Shown here piece after piece: positions 53,896 to 61,929 of a stretch of DNA of 64,000 nt; positions within the stretch are counted from its first letter, which is position 1, and each line of letters opens with the position of its first letter. Source of the stretch: SZAS-103 sp038316385 (GTDB lineage: Bacteria > Pseudomonadota > Gammaproteobacteria > Xanthomonadales > Xanthomonadaceae); the NCBI GenBank assembly GCA_038316385.1, contig JBBQAN010000013.1, forward strand, positions 1 through 64,000, in the 5' to 3' direction. A program made the translations under genes and the position numbers. Below the pieces are notes generated by a model that saw nothing but the letters and a program-made list of their open reading frames with translations, made no database searches and was not told the DNA's origin.

Positions 53896-55623
53896 ATGCC
53901 AAGCGCAACCCTCGAACCGATGCCGTCTTCCAGAAACGGTTCATATATGGGCCGCCTGTCGCTCGTGTTCGCCGTCTTGATCGCGATCCTCATCACGATC
54001 ACCGTGAGCGTGTGGCAGACCACCGAGCATTTTGAAGAGCAATCGGGATGGGTTACGCATGCGCTGGAAGTCGAGAACCTTACCGAGACTGCGCTTGCCC
54101 GCCTCGGCAAAATCGCATCCGCCGCTGTGGTGTACTCAGCGATCGGAGCAGCGCCGCGCGCTGCGGAATTCGCAGCCGAATCGCCGAAGCTCGATCAAGA
54201 CCTGCAAGCTTTGACGGACCTGGTCGCGGACAACCCCGAGCAGACGGCACGCGTACGTTCCTTCACCATTGCCGTGCAAGCGCGGCATGATCTGCTTGAG
54301 AAGGCCGTTGCTGCACGGCGTGCGACCGGCATGCTGCCGGAATTACCCGCAGCGGGACCCGTGGATGCGCACCGGATCGCGGACAGCATCATCCTGAGCG
54401 AGGAGCAACTGCTGGAGCGCCGCCGGAGCGACGTGCGCGCGACCGCATCAGCGACCCGCATGCTCACTGTCGCAGCCACATTGCTGAGCATCGTTTTCCT
54501 CGTAGCGGCATTTCTGGTGATCCGTCGCACGCACGTGCGCCAGATCGAACAACAACAAACGTTGCGCCAAGGCAACGTGCAGTTGCAGGCCGCGCTGGAA
54601 AAGTCGCAACGGCTCAGCGACAACATGCAGCAACTGGCGCGCTTCGGCGAATTGTTGCAGACGTGCCGGACCGTGGATGAAATCCGCGAGGGCGTCCAGC
54701 ATGCGCTCGGTGCACTCCTGCCGGGACTCGGCGGCCGGCTCGCCTTGTTCAATCCGTCGCAGAACCTGCTCGCAATCGGCGCGCACTGGGGCCAGCATGG
54801 ACTGATCGCCGAGTCGGTGTTCCCACCGGAAGACTGTCTTGCGCTGCGCCGCGGTCAGGCCTATCCGCCGGCCGCCGGCAGTGAAGGATTCGTCTGCAAG
54901 CACGTGCAATGGCCGAATCCGGATTTCCCCGATTCGAATTATCTGTGCATTCCACTGGCAGCGCAGGGCGAAGTCATCGGCGTGCTGACACTCGACGCGA
55001 TGCGCGCGATCGATCCGCACGAACGCAGACTGGCGATTGCCGCTTCCGAACAACTCGCGCTCGCGCTTGCCAACATGCGCTTGCAGGACACTTTGCGCAC
55101 GCAATCCATCCGCGATCCCCTGACCGGCCTGTTCAACCGCCGCTATCTTGAGGTCTCATTCGAACGCGAACTCCTGCGCGCAACGCGGCGCAAGCTGCCG
55201 CTTGCAGTGCTGATGCTCGACATCGACCACTTCAAGCGCTTCAACGACAGCCACGGCCACGATGCGGGTGATGCCTTGCTCGCGCATTTCGCCGAAGTGC
55301 TCAAGCGCACGACGCGCAAGGAAGATATCGCCTGCCGTTACGGCGGCGAGGAATTCACGGTCGTGCTGCAGGAAGCCGACGAAACGATCGCCCAACAGCG
55401 CGCCGAGCATCTCCGCATCGCCACTGCCGAAATGAGTGTGACGCATCGGCACATGCAACTGGAGCACGTCACCGTATCGATCGGCTATGCCGTGTTCCCG
55501 CGCGACGGAAACACCCCCGAAGATCTGCTTCGGCGCGCCGACGTCGCGCTTTACGCCGCCAAGAAGGCCGGCCGCAACCGCGTCGTATCGGCGCTCGACG
55601 ATAGTGGTGTCGCATCGGCTTGA
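53896..55623 (+). CDS. Membrane diguanylate cyclase with GAF and GGDEF domains
   Basis: The protein has about 575 residues from the ATG at 53896. One transmembrane helix at 20-41, a periplasmic helical sensor and a second at about 190-215 come first. A coiled linker is followed by a GAF-like domain (about 250-400, GRLALFNPSQNLLAIGAHWG) and a GGDEF domain. The active site is RYGGEEF (about 480). An inhibitory I-site, RKED, sits just upstream, so product feedback is likely. It should make cyclic di-GMP in response to periplasmic or GAF-ligand signals. The gene is divergent from gdhB. Confidence 0.92.
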   Translation: MPSATLEPMPSSRNGSYMGRLSLVFAVLIAILITITVSVWQTTEHFEEQSGWVTHALEVENLTETALARLGKIASAAVVYSAIGAAPRAAEFAAESPKLDQDLQALTDLVADNPEQTARVRSFTIAVQARHDLLEKAVAARRATGMLPELPAAGPVDAHRIADSIILSEEQLLERRRSDVRATASATRMLTVAATLLSIVFLVAAFLVIRRTHVRQIEQQQTLRQGNVQLQAALEKSQRLSDNMQQLARFGELLQTCRTVDEIREGVQHALGALLPGLGGRLALFNPSQNLLAIGAHWGQHGLIAESVFPPEDCLALRRGQAYPPAAGSEGFVCKHVQWPNPDFPDSNYLCIPLAAQGEVIGVLTLDAMRAIDPHERRLAIAASEQLALALANMRLQDTLRTQSIRDPLTGLFNRRYLEVSFERELLRATRRKLPLAVLMLDIDHFKRFNDSHGHDAGDALLAHFAEVLKRTTRKEDIACRYGGEEFTVVLQEADETIAQQRAEHLRIATAEMSVTHRHMQLEHVTVSIGYAVFPRDGNTPEDLLRRADVALYAAKKAGRNRVVSALDDSGVASA

Positions 55624-55628
55624 TGCGT

Positions 55629-55662
55629 CAAAAAAAAACCCGAGCGCCGGATCTCGCTCGTG
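55629..55662 (-). terminator. Terminator for the acyl-CoA dehydrogenase gene
   Basis: On the minus strand CGAGCG pairs with CGCTCG (loop AGATCCGG), and a run of eight T follows. It lies 166 bp past the stop of the dehydrogenase gene and just beyond the converging cyclase stop. Confidence 0.65.
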
Positions 55663-55827
55663 CCCGCGTAGATATTCGCGTCACAGCGATTGCCTGATCC
55701 TCGCTTCGCTCATTCTTCCCTGACGCAATATTCACATTCACACGCGAAGGATGACCAAAGAGCTGCCACGTTTGGAATCGCGTGACTGCTTGTACTCGGC
55801 GTGCATGCGCATGCTGCCGCATCTTCC

Positions 55828-56988
55828 CTACCGCAGCCCAGTCTCATTTCGCGCAATCACCAGCCGCTGAATCTCGCTCGTCCCTTCGTAGATCTCGGTG
55901 ATCTTCGCATCGCGGAAGTACCGCTCCAGCGGCATCTCTTTCGAGTAGCCCATACCACCATGGATCTGCACGGCCTGGTGGGTGATCCACATTGCGGCTT
56001 CGGAGGCGGTGAGCTTGGCGACTGCAGCCTCGGTGCTGAAACGGCCACCATGTTTCTCGGTCTGGCCTTTCGTCCATGCGGCGCGCAGCGTGAGCAATAA
56101 CGACGCGTCCAGCTTGCATTTCATGTCGGCAATCTTGGCCTGGATCATCTGGCAGCTGCCGTTTGGCTGGCCGAAGCTCTTGCGCTCCTTCACGTAGGCG
56201 ATGCTCGCCTCGTAGGCGGCGCGCGACAGGCCGATCGCCTGCGAGGCGATGCCGATCCGACCGGCGTCGAGCACGCTCATTGCAACCTTGAAACCCTGAC
56301 CTTCCGCGCCGAGCACTTCATCGGGCTGCACCATGTAATCGTCGAACTCGATCTCGCAGGTCGCCGAGGCGCGGATGCCGAGCTTGGGTTCGGTTTTGCC
56401 GCAACGGAATCCTGCTCGCGCAGTGTCAATCAGAAACGCGGTGATGCCGCGTGCGCCCTTCGCGGGGTCGGTCATTGCGAACAGCACGATGTATTTCGCG
56501 ACCGGGCCGGAGGTGATCCAGCTCTTCTTGCCGTTGACGACGAAGGTGCCGTCGCCCTGCTTGACCGCCCTGCACTTCATCGCGGTGGCGTCGGAACCTG
56601 ATTGCGGCTCGGTCAGTGCGAACGCGCCGATCTCTTTCCCCTCGGCAATCGCACGCACGTATTTCTGTTTTTGTTCCTCGGTGCCAAACTTGAGAATACC
56701 GTTGCAGAACAGCGAATTGTTGACCGACATGATGGTCGAATGCGCGGCATCAGCGGCAGCGATTTCGACCATCGCGAGTACATAGGCAATCGGATCCATT
56801 CCTGCACCGCCATATTCGGCCGGCACCTCGATGCCCATCAAACCATTCTCGCCAAGCAATTTGATATTCGCCAGCGGGAACTCACCGGACTTGTCGAAGC
56901 CCTCGGCGCTCGGCGCGATTTTTTCCTGGGCGATGCGCCGCGCTACGTCCTGGATCAACAACTGCTCTTCGGTGAACTGGAAATCCAT
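55828..56988 (-). CDS. Acyl-CoA dehydrogenase (short-chain type)
   Basis: This FAD enzyme makes the trans-2,3-double bond of acyl-CoA in beta-oxidation. The protein has 386 residues, normal for the family. It shows FALTEPQSGSDA (FAD binding), the NGKKSWITSG block, KLGIRAS and SFGQPN, and the catalytic glutamate in ITEIYEGTSEIQRLVIAR. Chain length preference is short/butyryl-like by similarity of the blocks. The ATG at 56988 begins the conserved MDFQFTEEQ. It is a single gene. Confidence 0.94.
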   Translation of the reverse strand: MDFQFTEEQLLIQDVARRIAQEKIAPSAEGFDKSGEFPLANIKLLGENGLMGIEVPAEYGGAGMDPIAYVLAMVEIAAADAAHSTIMSVNNSLFCNGILKFGTEEQKQKYVRAIAEGKEIGAFALTEPQSGSDATAMKCRAVKQGDGTFVVNGKKSWITSGPVAKYIVLFAMTDPAKGARGITAFLIDTARAGFRCGKTEPKLGIRASATCEIEFDDYMVQPDEVLGAEGQGFKVAMSVLDAGRIGIASQAIGLSRAAYEASIAYVKERKSFGQPNGSCQMIQAKIADMKCKLDASLLLTLRAAWTKGQTEKHGGRFSTEAAVAKLTASEAAMWITHQAVQIHGGMGYSKEMPLERYFRDAKITEIYEGTSEIQRLVIARNETGLR

Positions 56989-57061
56989 GGCTCTGCCTCG
57001 CGATAACGAATGCATTCATTGTAACGGGTGCGCTTCGGATGTTGCCCGACAACCCGGACAA

Positions 57062-58405
57062 TCAGGCTTTCGACCGCAGATCAGCTTCCACCATATCGAT
57101 TTCCGACATCGATTCCACGCCACCAGCGGCATCCAGCCAGCGCTGAAAATCCTCACTCGACATCGGCTTGCCCAGCAGATAGCCCTGCGCGATATCGCAA
57201 TGTGCCTCCTGCAGGAACTCCAGCGTCGCTTCGTCCTCAATGCCTTCTGCGACTACCGACATTCCAAAGCGGTGCGCCAAGTCGATGATGAGATGGCTGA
57301 TCTCGGCGCACGCAGGTTCGGTGAGCAGATCCGACACGAATGACTTGTCGATCTTCAATTCATCCGCTGGGATATTGCGGAAATAGGCAAGGCAGGAATA
57401 GCCCGTTCCAAAGTCGTCGATCGACACTTTTACGCCCATTTCGCGAATCCGCGAGAGAATATTGAAACTCGATTCCGGCGACACCACCAACGAGCGCTCG
57501 GTGATCTCAAGAGTCAGGTTGATGCGATCCCTCACCCACAGATTAAGCGCGCTGCCGATGATATCGGCGAGATCCTCATGTGCGACGAGATCCGCCGACA
57601 CGTTCACCGCAATCGACAGGTCACCAAAATCGTGCTTCCAGTCGCTGGCTTGGCGCAAGGCCGTATTCAAGGCCCACAAGGTCAATGCCTTGATCTGGCC
57701 GGTGCGCTCCGCAACCGGGATGAACAGGTCGGGTGAGACCGCGCCCCGGGTACGACTCGTCCAGCGCATCAAGGCCTCAGCGCCCACCGGCTTGCGGGTC
57801 CTGCAATCGACCTTCGGTTGGTAATGCATGACCAGTTCACCGCGGGCAAGCGCGTTGGAGAGTTCGATCTCCATGTCCCAATATTCCGAAAGGTTGTCGC
57901 TCAGGCTGGTATCAACCGCGAAAGCGTACGGTTCGCGGTTCGAACGTGCTGCGATGACAGCGCGCTCGGCCAGTTGCACGAGGGTGTCGGCATGAGTCGC
58001 GTTGATCGGGCAAAGTGCCGCGCCGACGGTCACGCCGACCTTGACCCGGCCTTGGCGCGCTTCAAACGGCAGGTCGAGGAGGCGAAACAATTTCTGGATG
58101 GCCAACTCGGCGTGGCCTCGATTCATGATGCCAGGAAGGATCAGAGCAAAACGGTTGTCGCCGATGCGTGCCGCGAAATCATGGGCGCGAGCAACCCGGC
58201 CGATCAATGTGCCAACGTGTTGCAGTATCAGATCGCCGAACTCGTACCCGTGGGTATTGTTCATCGCCTTGAAGCCGCCGATATCGACCACCAGCAGCGC
58301 AAGCCCGCCGCGTTTTTCATTGGCATAGCCGACCTGCCGCCGGAGCGCAAGAAAAAAACCCCTTCGATTGTGCAGGCCTGTTAAATCGTCGTGCGTCGCA
58401 TTCAT
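57062..58405 (-). CDS. GGDEF-EAL protein with degenerate GGDEF, probable cyclic-di-GMP phosphodiesterase
   Basis: The protein has 447 residues. The GGDEF domain (about 1-160) has IGDNR (81-85) at the active site, so it is inactive as a cyclase. The EAL domain (about 175-435) has GAEALMRW (EAL 210-212), NLTLEITER, DDFGTGYS, KIDKSF and VVAEGIED, all needed for hydrolysis. It begins 7 bp after the stop of the HD-GYP gene and must be co-transcribed. No membrane segment is present, so it is cytoplasmic. A start 21 codons upstream overlaps the previous gene and is not used. Confidence 0.93.
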   Translation of the reverse strand: MNATHDDLTGLHNRRGFFLALRRQVGYANEKRGGLALLVVDIGGFKAMNNTHGYEFGDLILQHVGTLIGRVARAHDFAARIGDNRFALILPGIMNRGHAELAIQKLFRLLDLPFEARQGRVKVGVTVGAALCPINATHADTLVQLAERAVIAARSNREPYAFAVDTSLSDNLSEYWDMEIELSNALARGELVMHYQPKVDCRTRKPVGAEALMRWTSRTRGAVSPDLFIPVAERTGQIKALTLWALNTALRQASDWKHDFGDLSIAVNVSADLVAHEDLADIIGSALNLWVRDRINLTLEITERSLVVSPESSFNILSRIREMGVKVSIDDFGTGYSCLAYFRNIPADELKIDKSFVSDLLTEPACAEISHLIIDLAHRFGMSVVAEGIEDEATLEFLQEAHCDIAQGYLLGKPMSSEDFQRWLDAAGGVESMSEIDMVEADLRSKA

Positions 58406-58412
58406 TGGAGCG

Positions 58413-59657
58413 TCAATCCAGGAATAATTCTTGTGGATCCAGCCCGTACGCACCGTTCGGCAATCCACCCTTCACACCGAGCGGCTGTCCAAGGTCGTCA
58501 TATTCCACCAGACTCAGATCGAGTGTCACAAAGTCGCTTGCTGGCTGTTTGTCCTTGTCCAGCAAGATCATCACGCTGGGGCGCAACCGCTTGAGCCCGT
58601 GCACGACTGTGATGACGCCGACGCGCCCGTCGGCCAACTCGACAAGCGTTCCGATTGGATAGATGCCGCTGGTCTGGATGAATTGCTCCACCAGTTCAGG
58701 CTGGAACAGAGTTCCACGTTGTTCGTAAAGCTTTGCAACCGCGTTGTGTGGGGAAAGGATCGCGGCATACGGTCGCTTCGAAATCATAGCGTCGTAGCTG
58801 TCGACGAGCCCGAGGATGCGGCCATAGATTGGAATATTGGTTCCGCTCAAACCGTTCGGATAGCCGCTTCCATCATGGCGTTCGTGATGCGTCGCCACGA
58901 TCTCGATAATCTGCGGTGTCGCGCCGTCGGCATTACCGAGAATATCGAGGCTGTACTGGACGTGTTGCCGCGCGAGCGCGATTTCCTCTGGTTCCAGCGC
59001 GGACGGCTTGAGGAGCAGTTCGATCGGCAGCCGGACCTTTCCGACATCGGCCAGCAACCCGGCCAGCGACAACTTTTGAAGTTCCGATTTCTCAAGCCCG
59101 AGATGGCGACCGAACGCGACCACCCAGATCGCGCAGCCGAGGGCGTGCTGGTAACTGTAGGAATCGCGATGTTTCATCTCCCTCAGCCAGGTGAAAGCGG
59201 ACGGATTGCGGACGATCGAGTCGACCATTGCGTCGACGCCGTCCCTCAGAACGTGCAGGTCCAGGTGCCTGCCTTCTTCCAGATCCGCCATCATCTCCCT
59301 GATGCCGCGATCCACCGTTCCGTGAACGACAATCGCCGTCTTCAACTCAGCGTCGAAGTCCGAACGATCCTCCCAATTAGTCTTGCGAAGCGCCGCGATC
59401 TCAGCCTGCGCGCGCGCATTTTTGATGAGCTCGGATTCGTCGAATGTGACAAAGCGAATGTCAGGCGAGCTTCCACGCGTGGTGTCGACATAGACGGAAT
59501 TGCAGATCCGCTGGAGCGTGCGGATCTCCTCGTCGTTCCTCAATCGGAGCCCTTCCAGCGGAAATGGCGTGCCGATCCACGGACGATCCAGCCGGCTCAC
59601 GAACATGCCTGTCGTCAGTCCCCGCACGCTGACTTTCAATTCGTGCGGCTCGATCAA
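58413..59657 (-). CDS. HD-GYP domain protein with N-terminal DUF3391 and degenerate HD
   Basis: The protein has 414 residues. An N-terminal DUF3391-like domain precedes the HD-GYP domain. Conserved are His171 (YQHAL), His232, His257-His258 (HHERHDGSGYP, GYP 265-267) and the Lys of DVGK. The His of the HD pair is Ala203 (GLLADVGK). In active enzymes that His binds metal. So hydrolysis may be weak or lost, though DUF3391-type members with changed HD residues are known. It is the first gene of a pair with the GGDEF-EAL gene and divergent from the ArsR-methyltransferase gene. Confidence 0.9.
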   Translation of the reverse strand: MIEPHELKVSVRGLTTGMFVSRLDRPWIGTPFPLEGLRLRNDEEIRTLQRICNSVYVDTTRGSSPDIRFVTFDESELIKNARAQAEIAALRKTNWEDRSDFDAELKTAIVVHGTVDRGIREMMADLEEGRHLDLHVLRDGVDAMVDSIVRNPSAFTWLREMKHRDSYSYQHALGCAIWVVAFGRHLGLEKSELQKLSLAGLLADVGKVRLPIELLLKPSALEPEEIALARQHVQYSLDILGNADGATPQIIEIVATHHERHDGSGYPNGLSGTNIPIYGRILGLVDSYDAMISKRPYAAILSPHNAVAKLYEQRGTLFQPELVEQFIQTSGIYPIGTLVELADGRVGVITVVHGLKRLRPSVMILLDKDKQPASDFVTLDLSLVEYDDLGQPLGVKGGLPNGAYGLDPQELFLD

Positions 59658-59800
59658 CTCCGGTCAACTCCTCACGCATGCCAAAACGTTTGTCGCCAAG
59701 CCGCCAGATTTTCGCTCAACCGCGCGCGAATGTTTCGTGAAGCATACCCATAACCGGGGTCATACGTCGCCGGAACAGATTATTGACGGCACGGCAATCC

Positions 59801-59852
59801 TTGACGCCATCCCTGTGCCGACCTAATCTACATATATCTCTGAATCAAGATA
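59801..59852 (+). promoter_or_regulatory. Promoter and putative autoregulatory operator of the ArsR-methyltransferase gene
   Basis: TTGACG (59801-59806), a 17-bp spacer and TAATCT (59824-59829) form a sigma-70-like promoter. An inverted repeat TATCT-N8-AGATA (59835-59852) lies just downstream of the -10. This position would let a bound ArsR-type dimer block transcription. AAGGA precedes the ATG. The link to the ArsR protein is inferred from position and symmetry. Confidence 0.6.
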
Positions 59853-59863
59853 CAAGGATATTT

Positions 59864-60790
59864 ATGCATCTGGAGGACTGGTCCTCCTGTTTGCGGGTGC
59901 TGGCCGACCCGACGCGGGTGCGCTTGCTTGCCTTGCTCGAGCGCGAAGAACTGACCGTCGCCGAACTCGCCGCCGTCACGCGCCTCGCGCAGCCGCGGGT
60001 GTCGACCCACTTGGCACGGTTAAAGGAAGCAGGGTTAGTGCGCGACCGTCGCGCCGGCGTGTCGGCGTATTACCGATTCAGCGACGATCTAGACGGTGCC
60101 GAGGCCGCGCTGTGGCGCGCATTGCGCGAGGGCACTGACGATCCATTGTTGCGCCAGGACGCCGAGCACTTGCCCGCAGTCCTCGCAATGCGCGCAGCCG
60201 ACCAGAACTGGGCCGATTCTGTGGCCGGCGATATGGAGCGCCACTATTCGCCGGGCCGCACATGGGAAGCGATGGCGCGCGCGACATTGCCGCTGCTTGC
60301 TCCCGGCGACGTGCTCGACATCGCATCCGGCGACGGTGTGCTTGCCGAACTGCTTGCTCCGCATGCGAAAAGCTACGTCTGCGTGGATGCGAGCGAGCGT
60401 GTCGTTTCGGCCGCACGCGAACGCCTCAAACCGCATCGCAATGTGCGCGTACTGAGCGGCGACATGCACGCATTGCAACTTGCGGACGCGAGCTTCGATC
60501 TCGCCTTGCTGATGCAGGCGCTGACGTATTCCGAGCGCCCCGCCGCCGCAGTCGCCGAAGCCGCGCGCCTGCTGCGACCGAGTGGACGGCTGGTGGTAAC
60601 CAGCCTTGCGCGCCACGAACACCGCGACGCAGTCGAGCCATACGGTCACGCCAATCTTGGTTTCACCACGCGCGAACTGAGCAAGATGGCCGAAAAAGCG
60701 AAGTTGCGCGTGCTGTCCTGCGAAGCGGTCACGCGCGAGAAACGCGCGCCACATTTCGAAGTTCTCTCAATGCATGCGGTGAAGGAGTGA
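59864..60790 (+). CDS. ArsR-family regulator fused to a SAM-dependent methyltransferase
   Basis: The protein has 308 residues. The first 85 are an ArsR winged helix (VLADPTRVRLLALLEREELTV, QPRVSTHLARLKEAGLVRDRR). The rest is a class I methyltransferase: motif I LDIASGDGVLAELL (about 149-160), the acidic VDAS, and GDMHALQL and LRPSGRLVV. It has no metal-binding ArsR cysteines. Proteins of this plan (SahR group) sense S-adenosylhomocysteine or SAM and control methionine-cycle genes. Location 5 bp before metH fits that. It is probably co-transcribed with metH and autoregulated through the repeat at 59835-59852. Confidence 0.85.
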   Translation: MHLEDWSSCLRVLADPTRVRLLALLEREELTVAELAAVTRLAQPRVSTHLARLKEAGLVRDRRAGVSAYYRFSDDLDGAEAALWRALREGTDDPLLRQDAEHLPAVLAMRAADQNWADSVAGDMERHYSPGRTWEAMARATLPLLAPGDVLDIASGDGVLAELLAPHAKSYVCVDASERVVSAARERLKPHRNVRVLSGDMHALQLADASFDLALLMQALTYSERPAAAVAEAARLLRPSGRLVVTSLARHEHRDAVEPYGHANLGFTTRELSKMAEKAKLRVLSCEAVTREKRAPHFEVLSMHAVKE

Positions 60791-60795
60791 GTGAT

Positions 60796-61929
60796 ATGCA
60801 AATCCATCGCGAAAACCCGCACATCCATGTGAGGGCAGTCAATGCAATGCCCTATAAAAACCCCGAACGCGTCGCACAACTCGATGCTGCGCTGGCGAAC
60901 CGCATACTGATCATCGACGGCGCAATGGGTACGATGATTCAGCAGCATGAATTGCACGAGGCGGATTTCCGTGGCGAGCGTTTCGCCGACGGCCGCGACA
61001 GCCAGCACGACTATGCCGACGCGCCGATCGTGCACCACGACCTGAAAGGCAACAACGACCTGCTGACGCTGACGCGCCCCGATGTGATCGGCTCTGTGCA
61101 TACCGCGTATCTCGATGCAGGCGCCGACCTGATCGAGACCAATACCTTCAACAGCACCACGATCAGTCAACTCGACTACGGCCTGCAGCATCTCGCGCGC
61201 GAACTCAACTTTGCGGGCGCGAAACTCGCGCGCGCCTGTTGCGACGAAGCCGAGCGCAAGGATCCATCGCGTCCGCGCTTCGTGATAGGCGTACTCGGCC
61301 CGACCAGTCGCACTGCATCGCTGAGCCCGGACGTCAACGATCCGGGCTTCCGCAACATCGACTTCGACAGTCTGGCCGCCGCCTACCGCGACGCTGCCGA
61401 AGGTCTGATTGAAGGCGGCGCCGATACGATCATGGTCGAAACCGTATTCGACACCTTGAACGCGAAAGCCGCATTGTTTGCTATCGACGACGTATTTGCC
61501 GCGATGGGTATGCGATTGCCGGTGATGGTATCCGGCACGATCACCGACAAATCCGGCCGCACTTTGTCCGGACAGACTACCGATGCGTTCTGGTATTCGC
61601 TGCGCCATGCCAGGCCGCTCGCGATCGGACTCAATTGCGCGCTCGGCGCGAAGGATCTGCGTGCATACGTGGACATGCTGTCGGAAGTCGCCGACTGCTA
61701 TATCAGCTGCCATCCGAATGCTGGCTTGCCGAACGCGTTCGGCGGCTACGACGAAACTCCGGCCGATATGGCGCGGATGCTGCGCGAGTTCGCAATGTCC
61801 GGGCTGTTGAATCTGGTCGGCGGCTGCTGCGGCACGACACCTGCGCATATCCGCGCGATCGCCGATGCAGTTGCCGGCGTGCCTCGCCGCTTACTGCCGG
61901 GCGCAACCGAAGAAGCCGCCGCCGCATGA
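60796..61929 (+). CDS. metH: Methionine synthase, homocysteine-binding module (split MetH)
   Basis: This part binds zinc and homocysteine and receives the methyl group from methylcobalamin. The protein has 377 residues: LIIDGAMGTMIQQ at the start, IETNTFNSTTISQLDYGL, and Cys ligands in GLNCALG (about 281) and GGCCGTTP (343-344). In E. coli these residues are the first third of one 1227-residue MetH. Here a separate gene encodes the rest, overlapping by ATGA at 61926. The ATG at 60796 has GAAGGAG; the Met at 60847 (MPYKNPERV) is an alternative. A dispersed palindrome lies between them. Confidence 0.93.
   Translation: MQIHRENPHIHVRAVNAMPYKNPERVAQLDAALANRILIIDGAMGTMIQQHELHEADFRGERFADGRDSQHDYADAPIVHHDLKGNNDLLTLTRPDVIGSVHTAYLDAGADLIETNTFNSTTISQLDYGLQHLARELNFAGAKLARACCDEAERKDPSRPRFVIGVLGPTSRTASLSPDVNDPGFRNIDFDSLAAAYRDAAEGLIEGGADTIMVETVFDTLNAKAALFAIDDVFAAMGMRLPVMVSGTITDKSGRTLSGQTTDAFWYSLRHARPLAIGLNCALGAKDLRAYVDMLSEVADCYISCHPNAGLPNAFGGYDETPADMARMLREFAMSGLLNLVGGCCGTTPAHIRAIADAVAGVPRRLLPGATEEAAAA

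Noticed and set aside
59800..60850. SAH or SAM riboswitch upstream of metH
   Set aside because: No aptamer-like stem set was recognised in the leader; the ArsR-methyltransferase protein and inverted repeat give a simpler control mechanism.
60646..61848. Minus-strand open frame of 400 codons opposite metH
   Set aside because: It is antisense to well-conserved MetH motifs, with no supporting signal.
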